A stretch of DNA of 64,000 bases, from the NCBI GenBank assembly GCA_965231815.1, contig OZ246890.1:2356001-2420000 (forward strand). Direction: 5' to 3'. Source of the stretch: JAPPFW01 sp965231815. Lineage in GTDB: Bacteria; Actinomycetota; Acidimicrobiia; Spongiisociales; Spongiisociaceae. The position numbers were made by a program, and so were the translations under genes. The notes below the pieces were generated by a model. It saw only the letters and a list, made by a program, of their open reading frames with translations. It had not been told where the DNA came from and made no database searches. This document shows positions 1 through 7,934 of this stretch, piece by piece (positions within the stretch are counted from its first letter, which is position 1; every line of letters starts with the position of its first letter).

Positions 1-456
1 ATCGAGTCCGGCCAAGAAGCCACCTGCTACGACCGGCCACCACAGAACCCCTACCAGACCGCGAGGCGCAACGGGCAGAAGGATCTCACGCTGCACTCTT
101 CAACTCGTCACACGGACCGAATGCTTGACATCATTAAACACTCAGGCCCAAACATCCACTCCATACCTAGGAACCTGATTAGCAGCGGCTTCAGTTCCTG
201 CTACTCACGCCTCGCCGGACAAGAGCCGTCAGTGACGCTTACCGTCAATTTCGTTCACCCTGCCTCAAATCGCTGCATCCACCCGCATTCGGACAGAGCC
301 CTTACTCCTAGAGAAGGTGCACGACTCCAGTCGTTCGACGACGACTTCGCCTTCGCTGGAAACAAGACGCAGGTGGTCAAACAAATTGGTAACGCTGTTC
401 CCCCCCTGCTCGGCCAAGCGCTTGCAGGTCCTATTGCAGATGCTATAGCGTCCTGA
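1..456 (+). CDS. C5 cytosine DNA methyltransferase, C-terminal part (5' end outside window)
   Basis: The frame is open from base 1, so the start and the catalytic Pro-Cys and SAM-binding motifs lie upstream of the window. What remains carries the last conserved blocks of C5 methyltransferases: the RALTPREGARLQSFDDDF stretch (motif IX/X region) followed by QIGNAVPPLL (motif X), which helps bind S-adenosylmethionine. The enzyme would methylate cytosine at C5 in a specific DNA site. The preceding HSDR context is normal for the target-recognition end. No restriction endonuclease is visible on the downstream side, but the HEPN/nucleotidyltransferase pair and the HNH gene follow. Family assignment is secure; specificity and whether it is orphan or part of a restriction system cannot be told here. 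Confidence 0.88.
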   Translation: MESGQEATCYDRPPQNPYQTARRNGQKDLTLHSSTRHTDRMLDIIKHSGPNIHSIPRNLISSGFSSCYSRLAGQEPSVTLTVNFVHPASNRCIHPHSDRALTPREGARLQSFDDDFAFAGNKTQVVKQIGNAVPPLLGQALAGPIADAIAS

Positions 457-583
457 TTCCTGAATTATTGTTGTAGATAGTTTGTTGAGTTGTCGAAGAT
501 TAGATTGAATCGCCCCGGGGACGGACTCTCATCCAAGACAAGCGAGTTCATTACTCAGCTATCCGGCATCCGGCTACCGGCGC

Positions 584-994
584 CTAATCATCACCGGGGG
601 AGTGGTGCCGCCGGAACCACGCGTTCACTTCGTCCACAAACGTGCGTGCCTTGCGGATGGCTTCCACGGCGTCTTCGTCTTTCCAGTCGTCCATCGTTTC
701 GTAGTCGTAATCGGCCTGGACACGGCTACCCCCCAGTTCGCTGAGCAGCGGGGACACTTCTGAAGGGAAGTCGGACTTGTGAACCGCCAACTCGTTGAAG
801 AGGTTTCGGGCACCCCTATGAGTCTTGGATTCTCGCCGGTGGTAGGCCACCACCGCCTGGGCTGCGTAGAAAGCCGCGTAATAGGCCATCGAAACGGCCG
901 GGCCGTAGATAGAGCTACGGCGGGTCGTCTCGGCGTAGTCGAGGTAGTTGTCGGCACGGTGCAGGAGCCGGAATGCTTCGTCGGTAGAGGTCAT
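584..994 (-). CDS. HEPN domain protein, likely toxin of a HEPN/MNT pair
   Basis: A 136-residue all-helical protein with the pattern of small HEPN proteins: a YYAAFYAAQAVVAY helix near residues 38-51 and an R-x-x-x-N-like segment after HRGAR near residue 60. HEPN proteins of this size are usually RNases or are neutralised by a partner nucleotidyltransferase. Its ATG overlaps the stop of the upstream nucleotidyltransferase gene by four bases (ATGA), so the two are translationally coupled. This order and overlap are those of the widespread HEPN/MNT toxin-antitoxin modules, in which the MNT partner AMPylates the HEPN toxin. Activity of this copy is inferred, not shown; the exact RxxxxxH RNase motif is not obvious. 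Confidence 0.8.
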   Translation of the reverse strand: MTSTDEAFRLLHRADNYLDYAETTRRSSIYGPAVSMAYYAAFYAAQAVVAYHRRESKTHRGARNLFNELAVHKSDFPSEVSPLLSELGGSRVQADYDYETMDDWKDEDAVEAIRKARTFVDEVNAWFRRHHSPGDD

Positions 995-1431
995 GGCGCG
1001 GGAATGGCGTCGGCGCGCACGCTACGGTAGAACATGGTATCCCACTCCTCGAATTGCTCGGCGTAGGCCAGATGGATGTACAACTGTATCGAGGCCGGGT
1101 GGTCGAAGTGGTCAGGTATCAATGCGTTGTATAAGTCCCGTCGGAGCCGGTTACGAGGGTCGAACTCCTTGAAGCGTTTCACCACGAGAACATCTAGGTC
1201 AGAATCCGGTCGGTTGTCGCCCCTCGCCCGCGATCCGTACAGCCAGACCCCGTGCAGTTCGTTACCGTAAATCTCTCGGGCCCGCTCCGCGATGGTGGAT
1301 ACCGCCACCAAGGCATCCGCCTTCGTAGGCCAGTAGTCATCGAATAGGTCGCTGTCATCCATCACGCGGCCAATAATAGAAGGGAGTGACGAATCTTCCG
1401 TCGAGTCCTGCCAGGGGGAGTCCGCGGCCAC
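991..1431 (-). CDS. MNT-type minimal nucleotidyltransferase, likely antitoxin of the HEPN pair
   Basis: The protein contains the nucleotidyltransferase signature: GSRARG followed about ten residues later by DSDLDVLVV, giving the Gly-Ser and the paired Asp residues that bind metal and NTP. In HEPN/MNT modules this enzyme adds AMP to the HEPN partner and blocks it. It is the first gene of a two-gene unit with the HEPN gene, with a four-base overlap. The longest frame starts at a GTG at 1431; an ATG at 1362 is equally possible and would leave a 123-residue protein closer to the usual size. Only 25 bases separate it from the end of the HNH gene, so it could be read from that gene's promoter. Confidence 0.82.
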   Translation of the reverse strand: MAADSPWQDSTEDSSLPSIIGRVMDDSDLFDDYWPTKADALVAVSTIAERAREIYGNELHGVWLYGSRARGDNRPDSDLDVLVVKRFKEFDPRNRLRRDLYNALIPDHFDHPASIQLYIHLAYAEQFEEWDTMFYRSVRADAIPAP

Positions 1432-1456
1432 TAAACCGGGGCAACCTCAATACAGG

Positions 1457-2731
1457 TCAGGGTGGGGGTTTGTTCCGCGGCCGGGTTTGGTATCCGTGGG
1501 CGGTTTTGCGGACTTGTAGGTTTTGGGTTTGTATCCATTTGTGGTGTTGTCGGCAGACCGCGACGAGGTTGTCGATGTCGGTGGGTCCGTGGTCGCGGCG
1601 CCATTCTTGTATGTGGTGGAGTTCGCAGCGGTGCATGGGTGCGCCGCATTCGTAGCATCCTCCGTCGCGGACGGCTACGGCGAGGCGTTGGGCGGCGTTG
1701 CCGAGTCTTTGGTTGCGTCCTAACCAGAGGGGTCGGCCGGCCCGGTCGAAGATCATTGCGGCCAACTCGGTGTCGGGGGTGAGTGTTTTGAGGATACTGG
1801 GTGGTACCGGGCCTACCCCGATCATCTCAACATTTCCGTCAGCTTGGGTGCCGTCTATAACGTCGAGGTTGGCTGCGATGATTAGCTGGGTGGAGGCTTT
1901 CGCTTTGATCCCGACCTGGTCGGTGATCGGCTTACCCGACAAAGCGTTCCGGTTTGTTAACAACTCGAACACCACATCTGCGACCCGCTGCTTCGGTGTC
2001 CGCACAGTATCCGGATCACGATCATCTGCGCCGTCCTGGCGGAGATGATGCAGGTAGTGGTCATCGACGGCTTGGCGGACTTGTTCGAACTGCGGTCTTG
2101 GCAATTTGGCCATCAGCACACCGAGTCCGGTGTCCGCCTCCACCCATAGCTTCGCTTCCCGCGCGCGGCGCTGCCGCTCCAGGGGGTCCAAACCCTGTTC
2201 GATCAGTTTCCGCTCCGACCATTTGCGGGTGTGCTGCCCGAAGTTGTCAGCTGGCAGCCGACCGGCGGCTGCCAGCAGATCCTGGTCGGTGTCCACCACT
2301 TCGGGACTCACCTTTTCCGCGGCGTTGACCAACGCGTTCACATGATTAGTCGTGATGTCCCCGGTCGCGAACCGCTCCTTCACCTTAGGCATCACCTTCA
2401 GTTGATTGCCCATCTTCGCGATCCGTTTCGATTCGCGGGTAGGAAGACGGGTTCCCTGCCGTAGCACCTCAGCCGGGTCGATATCGGTTGTTGCCAGCCT
2501 CTCAGCCACGTCACACATCAAAGAAGCAGCCACAGACTGGATGCGGGTCAACGATGCGAGCGTCTCGTCAGCGGCTGCCCGTGACATCGATCCGATGCGG
2601 GCCTGCTTCAACTCGGCCAAAGCGACCCCAATCCTCGGGTCCATCCCCCCGGATACGGTACCCGCCTCAACGGGTCCACCACCTACCGAATCAGTTTCCC
2701 TCAAGCGAGCGAACAAATGTTCGTGTTCCAT
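1457..2731 (-). CDS. DUF222 / HNH endonuclease (13E12 repeat family)
   Basis: 424 residues with the two-part structure of the actinobacterial 13E12 family: an N-terminal helical DUF222 region (about residues 20-300) and a C-terminal HNH nuclease. The HNH part is clear: C-x2-C in YECGAP, then LHHIQEW, a DNLVAVC strand and a final CRQHH, which supply the zinc and catalytic ligands. Such proteins occur in many copies in actinobacterial genomes and are thought to be mobile or phage-related nucleases; their biology is unresolved. The gene starts at an ATG at 2731 and has its own upstream region up to the IS630-like end at 2832. No frameshift seen. Family assignment is strong, function is not known. 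Confidence 0.9.
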   Translation of the reverse strand: MEHEHLFARLRETDSVGGGPVEAGTVSGGMDPRIGVALAELKQARIGSMSRAAADETLASLTRIQSVAASLMCDVAERLATTDIDPAEVLRQGTRLPTRESKRIAKMGNQLKVMPKVKERFATGDITTNHVNALVNAAEKVSPEVVDTDQDLLAAAGRLPADNFGQHTRKWSERKLIEQGLDPLERQRRAREAKLWVEADTGLGVLMAKLPRPQFEQVRQAVDDHYLHHLRQDGADDRDPDTVRTPKQRVADVVFELLTNRNALSGKPITDQVGIKAKASTQLIIAANLDVIDGTQADGNVEMIGVGPVPPSILKTLTPDTELAAMIFDRAGRPLWLGRNQRLGNAAQRLAVAVRDGGCYECGAPMHRCELHHIQEWRRDHGPTDIDNLVAVCRQHHKWIQTQNLQVRKTAHGYQTRPRNKPPP

Positions 2732-2831
2732 AACCTAGTTGTACCAAACCCCTACGACATATGCCAACTCCTATATATCGAAAACCAGCACACAGATAGG
2801 AAAAATTTATCAACCTGGGGAGGGTGCCTTC

Positions 2832-3492
2832 CTAGTGTCCTGTGTCGCTGTTTCACCGCGTTTTTGTGGTAGGGTTGTGGTGACTGTATAGAGCGTTGTG
2901 TGGGAGGTGATGTGATGGGTGTTCGGAGGGGTCGTAAGCCGGTGGTTGTTGTGTTGAGCGATGAGGAGCGGGAGACTCTGCAGCGTTGGGCGAGGCGGCA
3001 TACGTCTAGTCAGGCGTTGGCGTTGCGTTGCCGGATCGTGCTGGGAGCGGCGGATGGTTTGGCGAATGTGGATATAGCCGAGAGGTTGGGTTGTCATGGG
3101 GCGACGGTGGGCAAATGGCGGAACCGGTTCGCGGATCGTCGTTTGGACGGGTTGGCGGACGACCCGCGGCCGGGTGCTCCGCGTACCATCGACGACGCGA
3201 AGGTGGAGGAGGTGGTGGTCAAAACCTTGGAGGAGACACCTTCGGGAGCGACGCATTGGTCCACTAGGGGGATGGCCGAGGCGGTGGGTATTTCAGCGTC
3301 GTCGGTTTCCAAGATCTGGCGGGCGTTCGGTCTCAAACCGCACCGGACGGAGGACTTCAAGATATCGCCCGACCCTCAGTTCGTCGAAGGGGCACCCACC
3401 GGTCCGTGAAACAACTCACCGACTCAATCAACCAATGGACCGAACAATGGAACCAAAACCCAACCCCCTCCACCTGAAACCGACTGGACGGG
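2832..3492 (+). mobile_element. IS630-family element remnant
   Basis: The left end reads CTAGTGTCCTGTGTCG from 2832, which matches within two bases the reverse complement of the end at 3905-3920. Inside is a decayed IS630-type transposase (2915-3477). No right end in the expected orientation occurs near 3492; instead another copy of the same outward-facing end begins at 3493 as part of the 428-bp element. IS630 elements are known to insert at the TA of CTAG, and CTAG is present at these ends. The fragment has probably lost its right end and the middle of its transposase. Confidence 0.7.
2915..3477 (+). pseudogene. IS630-type transposase, internally deleted
   Basis: From the ATG at 2915 (GGAGG at 2903-2907) the frame gives an N-terminal transposase part with two helix-turn-helix regions, including NVDIAERLGCHGATVGKWRNR in pieces and the WSTRGMAEAVGISASSVSKIW helix pair, and ends at a stop at 3409. 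The whole DDE catalytic domain is missing after SPDPQF. A different frame from 3406 to 3477 then encodes KQLTDSINQWTEQWN, which is the usual C-terminal block of IS630 transposases, before a stop. The two pieces show an internal deletion with frame change. The element cannot encode an active enzyme. Confidence 0.82.
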
Positions 3493-3920
3493 CTAGTGTC
3501 CCGAGTCGGAAGTTCGCTGAAGGTTGCGGGTAACCACCCGGCGTGCTTCCGGTACAGACCCGGGTTAAGACCGCGAAAACCAAACTACCGGCATGGATCG
3601 CTCGCCGGTGGGTCCCACCCCCAACCGCCGCCTCCTCGGCGTCGAAACGCGTCCCGCCAACCCCTAGCCTGGCCAAACATAGGCAAGGCAGAAGAAAAAA
3701 CAAGATGATCCCAACCCCGGTCCGGTCGGTACCTGACCCAACCGTCGGTGCTTTACGGTTACCCACCAGTATGCGGTACCTGACCCAACCGTCGGTGCTT
3801 TACGGTTACCCACCAGTATGCAGACCGCGTGTGACAGATTCCCCCGGATGTCGGGTTACGCCCATCGGAAAGATTTCGCGGTCTCCCGAACACAAGCGAA
3901 ACAACGATTCAGGACACTAG
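3493..3920 (-). mobile_element. 428-bp non-autonomous IS630-like element, copy A
   Basis: The ends are CTAGTGTCCCGAGTCGG at 3493 and, as reverse complement, CTAGTGTCCTGAATCG ending at 3920, with CTAG at both outer edges. A homologous inverted copy lies at 16238-16619. No convincing protein is encoded. The terminal sequence is shared with the IS630 transposase remnant at 2832, so this looks like a MITE-type passenger mobilised by an IS630 transposase. It contains an exact 47-bp tandem duplication (3727-3820) and a conserved core also present at 16326-16410 and 22341-22430. Orientation is given as that of the core. Confidence 0.72.
3727..3820. repeat. 47-bp exact tandem duplication
   Basis: Two identical 47-base units occupy 3727-3773 and 3774-3820, each starting CGGTACCTGACCCAACCG and ending CACCAGTATG. 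The equivalent stretch in the related copy at 16338-16391 is single, so the duplication happened in this copy after it separated. The unit corresponds to the conserved core of the element. Confidence 0.93.
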
Positions 3921-4034
3921 GAGGGTGCTGAGAAACCCCGTACAAAGGGGTTCACCCGCTAACCCACAACTCCATGACCAGGCGGTTTGCCGACCACCGA
4001 ACCCCGTAAGATTCGTTTTCCAGGACCCGCCTAG
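3917..4034 (+). repeat. 115-bp inverted-repeat element, copy A
   Basis: Begins CTAGGAGGGTGCTGAGAAAC and ends with its near reverse complement (GGACCCGCCTAG). An internal hairpin is formed by AACCCC (3934-3939) and GGGGTT (3947-3952). Four further copies are at 16127, 46264, 49556 and 52235. This copy shares its left CTAG with the right end of the 428-bp element, and the stop codon of the amidohydrolase at 4031-4033 lies in its right terminal CTAG. Confidence 0.85.
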
Positions 4035-5233
4035 AACGTCGCCTGTTCGCCGCCGTGGGCGATCGCCACCGCGGCATGCATTGCCGCGCCGGCCGCCATC
4101 GCATCTTCGTCGAAAACGGCACGGTTGGAGTGGAGGCCGGGACCTTCGCCGGGTTGATGATCCGGCAGGCAGGCGCCTAGAAACGACATGGTTCCGGGAA
4201 CTTCTTTGAGTACGAAACCCCAGTCCTCGCTACCCATGAACGGGGCGTCCATCCACCCCACCTGGCTGTCGCCCAGGGTCTGGCGCGCGATCGTGTCGAC
4301 CAGGGTGGTGTGCTGCGGGTCGTTGAAGGTGACCGGGTAACCGATCTCGATGTCGACCTCGGCCTTCATGGCATGGGCGGCGGCGATATGGGGCGCCACC
4401 CGGTTCAGTAGGGCGTGGAGTTGTTCACGGGTACTGTCGGAGATCGAGCGGACCGTACCGATCAGCCGGGCTTGTTCGGGTATCACGTTATGGGTGTTGC
4501 CGGCTTCAAGGGTGGCGAAGGTGATCACACCCGGGTCGAACACGTTAATCCTTCGAGTAATGGCGGTCTGCACCGCCAGCACTATCTCGGCCGCAACCGG
4601 AATCGGATCATATGAAAGATACGGACTGGAGGCATGCCCTCCCTTCCCCGTTACGGTAACCCGGACCAGGTCGTCGGACGCGAGCTGAGCTCCGGCGCGG
4701 TGGTGGACGGCGCCCGATTCGACCCCCGGGTTGACGTGCAGCGCGAACGCTCCCGTCGGCCTCTCTCCCACTGTGTCCAGCAGTCCTTCCTCGATCATGA
4801 AGCGAGCGCCGGCGAAACCTTCCTCACCGGGCTGGAACATGAACAGCACGGTCCCGGCCAGATCTGTTTGCATCGAGGACAGCATCCGGGCCGCCCCCAC
4901 CAGCATCGCGGTGTGGAGGTCGTGCCCGCAGGCATGCATGAAACCTTGATGTTCGCTCGCAAACTCCAGACCCGTGTCCTCCTCCACCGGAAGCGCATCC
5001 ATGTCGGCCCGAAGCAGGACCACCGGGCCGGGACGGCCACCTCTGAGCACGCCTACGATGCCGCTGGTGGACTCGTGAAGGACGATGTTGAGCGGCAGGT
5101 CGGCCAGCGACTCCAACACGATGTTACGGGTCACCGGAAGGTGGTTGCCACGCTCGGGGAACCGGTGCAAATGCCGTCGCAGACGCACCAGATCGGGGAG
5201 CATTTGTTTGGATATCGAGAGAAGATCAGTCAT
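4031..5233 (-). CDS. M20-family (M20D) amidohydrolase / N-acyl amino acid hydrolase
   Basis: 400 residues, full length for M20D metallopeptidases such as hippurate hydrolase and N-acyl-L-amino acid amidohydrolase. The metal ligands and catalytic residues are visible: ADMDALPV at 77-83, HACGHD at 100-105, QPGEEG at 134-139, then the GKGGHASSP lid-domain block near 197. It would remove an acyl or carbamoyl group from an amino acid, in the cytoplasm. Allantoate amidohydrolase and N-carbamoyl amino acid hydrolases belong to the same clan, so a role in ureide breakdown is possible but not specific. The stop codon lies inside the terminal repeat of the 115-bp element, so the C-terminus may have been altered by that insertion. 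It is divergent from the next gene, with about 70 bases between. Confidence 0.9.
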   Translation of the reverse strand: MTDLLSISKQMLPDLVRLRRHLHRFPERGNHLPVTRNIVLESLADLPLNIVLHESTSGIVGVLRGGRPGPVVLLRADMDALPVEEDTGLEFASEHQGFMHACGHDLHTAMLVGAARMLSSMQTDLAGTVLFMFQPGEEGFAGARFMIEEGLLDTVGERPTGAFALHVNPGVESGAVHHRAGAQLASDDLVRVTVTGKGGHASSPYLSYDPIPVAAEIVLAVQTAITRRINVFDPGVITFATLEAGNTHNVIPEQARLIGTVRSISDSTREQLHALLNRVAPHIAAAHAMKAEVDIEIGYPVTFNDPQHTTLVDTIARQTLGDSQVGWMDAPFMGSEDWGFVLKEVPGTMSFLGACLPDHQPGEGPGLHSNRAVFDEDAMAAGAAMHAAVAIAHGGEQATF

Positions 5234-5305
5234 CGCGGTCTATGGTACCCGCTGGATGGTGATCGCGTCCGGTTACCGAACGGTGCCGTGCCTTGAGGAG
5301 GATTC

Positions 5306-6121
5306 GTGATCGTAGACGGACATGTCCACATTTCGAATGAACCGGAACCCGCCCGTGGTTGGCCTGCATTCACTGCCGATGACCTCATCGCCTTGATGGA
5401 CGAGAAGCTGCCCATCAAGGGAACTGAGCGGGTGATCGACCGGGCGGCGGTCATGCCGATGCCGTTGGTGACTCAGCGACCTGATCTCACCTTCCGGGAG
5501 CAGCACCGGGTGGTCATCGAAGCGGTTCGCAAGCATCCGGGCCGGTTGGTCGGCACCTTCATGTTGAACCCGCATCTGGGAGTGGACCGCGGGGTTCGCG
5601 AGCTGCGACGTCTGGTGAAAGAGGAAGGCTTCCGGATGGTGAAACTCCATCCAACGGCCCACGGTTACTGGCCGAAGATGCGCAACTTCACGGATCCGGT
5701 CCTGGAAGCGGCTGCTGAACTGCAGATTCCGGTGCTGATCCACACCGGGGATCCTCCGTTCGCCATTCCGTCGTTGATGGAGCCTCTGGCCGGCGACCAC
5801 CCGAACACGACGGTGATCCTCGCCCACCTCGGGACGCAGAAGGGTGGTTACGCGGACGACGCCATCAATGTGGCTCGCCATTGCGACAACGTCCTGCTGG
5901 AGACCGGATGGGGACACCAGCCGCGGGTTGCTGAAGCGGTGCAGGAAATCGGGGCCGGCAGGCTGGTGTTCGGGAGTGACTGCCCCGTACAGGAACCCTA
6001 CAGCCAGCTGCGGATTATCGAGACTCTTACTCGCCCCGCACCCCTCGGTGTCAACCTCAGCGACGACGACATGGAGGCCATTATGGGTGGCAACCTGGCC
6101 GGCTTGCTGAAGCTGAACTGA
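5306..6121 (+). CDS. Amidohydrolase family 2 TIM-barrel metal-dependent hydrolase
   Basis: A GTG start at 5306 is preceded by GAGGAGG at 5295-5301. The 271-residue protein opens with DGHVH (Asp4, His6, His8), the metal-binding strand 1 motif of the amidohydrolase superfamily, has KLHPTAHGYWP near residue 112, LIHTGDPP near 147, ILAHLG near 170 and ends with the GSDCP block that supplies the last catalytic Asp. The layout is that of ACMSD-like hydrolases and decarboxylases (amidohydrolase 2, PF04909). Substrate is unknown. It stands alone, divergent from the M20 gene and convergent to the SDR pair, with the 204-bp element just downstream. Confidence 0.85.
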   Translation: MIVDGHVHISNEPEPARGWPAFTADDLIALMDEKLPIKGTERVIDRAAVMPMPLVTQRPDLTFREQHRVVIEAVRKHPGRLVGTFMLNPHLGVDRGVRELRRLVKEEGFRMVKLHPTAHGYWPKMRNFTDPVLEAAAELQIPVLIHTGDPPFAIPSLMEPLAGDHPNTTVILAHLGTQKGGYADDAINVARHCDNVLLETGWGHQPRVAEAVQEIGAGRLVFGSDCPVQEPYSQLRIIETLTRPAPLGVNLSDDDMEAIMGGNLAGLLKLN

Positions 6122-6183
6122 GCTGAGGGTGAGCAATCCGGCCGGGGCATCCGGCCACCGGACCGATCACTGCCGACGCGTTA

Positions 6184-6387
6184 ACCCCGATTATTCATGG
6201 ATGGGGGTTTGGAGGACGAGTGGAGTAGACCAGTTTCACACCCTGACCAGGTAATACAGCTATCGGCATCCCCCATCCCGATCCGCTGTGGAGGTTCACC
6301 CGGCAGGTGAACGTTGGGTTTCTCCCAATACTCGGGTTGGACTGGCGTTACATGCCCCGGTGTGTGGGAAACCTGAATAATCAGGGT
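6184..6387. mobile_element. 204-bp non-autonomous element with ACCCYGATTATTCA ends
   Basis: Terminal inverted repeats ACCCCGATTATTCA (6184-6197) and the reverse complement of ACCCTGATTATTCA (6374-6387) bound a stretch with no plausible ORF. Partial copies occur at 44577-44690 (right half) and 48610-48685 (left half). The last base of the following SDR stop codon falls in the right repeat. The ends resemble those of a larger insertion sequence, of which this may be an internally deleted form; the parent transposase is not in the window. Confidence 0.75.
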
Positions 6388-7151
6388 CAGTGGAGGACGT
6401 AGCCCCCGTTGACTACCAGTAGCTGCCCGGTTACGAAGTCGGAGTCGGCGGACGCCAGATAGACCATCGTGCCGGTCAGGTCCTCCGGTGTTTGGGCCCG
6501 CGGCAGAGCCCGCCGGGAGATGCTGCGCGCCGACGCGTCGCCACCCAATTGCGATGCTGCGGATGTTTCGGTGTAGCCGGGCGCCACCGCGTTGACGCGA
6601 ATTCCTTCAGGTCCCAATTCGTGCGCCAACGCCCTGGTAAACGACCAGACCGCTCCTTTCGAGCTGACGTAGTGCAGCAGTCCGGGAACACCGGAGAGGA
6701 CCAGGTCGGATGAGACATTGATTATCTTCCCGTAGCCGACCGCCCGCATGTCCCCAACTACCGCCTTGGCCATCAGCCATAATCCCTTTACATTGACGGC
6801 CATCACCCGATCCCACTCGGCTTCGGAGATCCGGTCGAAGGGTCCTCTCCGCAACTCCGATACGATCGCCGCGTTGTTCACCAGCACGGTGATGGGTCCG
6901 AATGCGCTGCGTACCTTGCTGACCAGCGCTTCCACGCTCGGCCAGTCGGCAACGTCGGTCGGGATCGCCAAAGCCGTCCCGCCCCCGTCGTTGATGGCGG
7001 CGGCCGCAGCTTCCGCTTCGTCAGCCAGTATGTCCGCTATCACCACCCGAGCCCCTTCGGCGGCGAACCGCTCCGCAACGCGGCGTCCGATACCCCGAGC
7101 CGCGCCGGTCACGATGGCTACCCGGTCTTGGAGCACGCCACTTGTGGTCAT
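6387..7151 (-). CDS. SDR-family NAD(P)-dependent oxidoreductase 1
   Basis: With the ATG at 7151 the protein has 254 residues and the classic SDR plan: TGAARGIG cofactor motif at 15-22, NNAA near residue 90, NVSSDLV and the Y-x3-K catalytic pair in YVSSKGA, and a C-terminal TGQLLVVNGGY. It would reduce or oxidise a hydroxyl or keto group with NAD(P)H. The ATG overlaps the TGA stop of the upstream SDR gene (ATGA, 7148-7151), so the two are coupled; this favours 7151 over the longer start at 7163. Substrate unknown. Confidence 0.88.
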   Translation of the reverse strand: MTTSGVLQDRVAIVTGAARGIGRRVAERFAAEGARVVIADILADEAEAAAAAINDGGGTALAIPTDVADWPSVEALVSKVRSAFGPITVLVNNAAIVSELRRGPFDRISEAEWDRVMAVNVKGLWLMAKAVVGDMRAVGYGKIINVSSDLVLSGVPGLLHYVSSKGAVWSFTRALAHELGPEGIRVNAVAPGYTETSAASQLGGDASARSISRRALPRAQTPEDLTGTMVYLASADSDFVTGQLLVVNGGYVLH

Positions 7152-7930
7152 AGCGCCGTCCACCCTCCGTCATGGCTGATTACCTGGCCGGTGACGAATC
7201 GAGATGCGTCACTAGCCAGGTACAAGACGAGGGGCGCCAACTCCTCCGCATTCGATCCCCTGCCCAGCGGTGTGCGCCGGTTTACACGGCGGTGAAGCCG
7301 CTCCTCTTCGTCGGGGGTGGTGAAGTTACCCACCCGTTTCCCCAGGTCGGTACCGAAATGCCACCCTGGCGCGATCGCATTGGCCCGCAAGCCGTGGGAT
7401 CCGTAATCGGCCGCGGTCTGGAGCGTGAGCGCGATCATTCCCGCCTTCGAGGCTGCGTATCCGGCTTGCGAGATTATCCCGGGATCCATAGCCCTCACTC
7501 CGAGAATCGAGGCCACGTTGACGATAGTCGGGTATTCGGTGCGCAACATCGATGGGATCAGCGCTCTGGAGCAAAGGAACGCGCTGCGCAGGTTCACCGA
7601 CAGCACTTCATCCCACTCACTCACCGGGATGTCCGCCACCCGCCTCGACGGGGTGGAGATGCCGGCGTTGTTCACGAGGATGTTCACCGGCGGACCGGAG
7701 TCCGTTATTCGTCGTTCCATCCGGGAGACCTCGGTCTCATTCGACACGTCACACTCGATTGCCTCGGCGTATCCTCCGGATTCGACGACGAGATGAACCG
7801 TCTCCTCCGCGGAAGCACCGAGGATGTCGACGACGATCACCTCGGCGCCCGCTTCGGCCAGGATGAGGCAGAAGGCTCTGCCGAGTCCGCCGCCGCCTCC
7901 CGTTACGACCGCCCGCTTGCTGGTAACGAA
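7148..7930 (-). pseudogene. SDR-family oxidoreductase 2, start codon apparently lost
   Basis: The first usable start (GTG at 7840) would skip the cofactor motif, yet the frame upstream of it encodes a clean SDR N-terminus: SKRAVVTGGGGGLGRAF, with the TGxxxGxG motif. That frame is open only to a TAA at 7931-7933 and has no ATG, GTG or TTG before the glycine motif. The stop of the helicase gene lies directly at 7935-7937. The rest is normal: NNAG near mid-protein, YAASK catalytic pair, VTGQVISHDGGW at the end. The likeliest reading is that the 5' edge of the gene was removed when the helicase cassette was joined here. Initiation at a rare ATT or ATA cannot be excluded. Confidence 0.7.
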
Positions 7931-7934
7931 TTAT

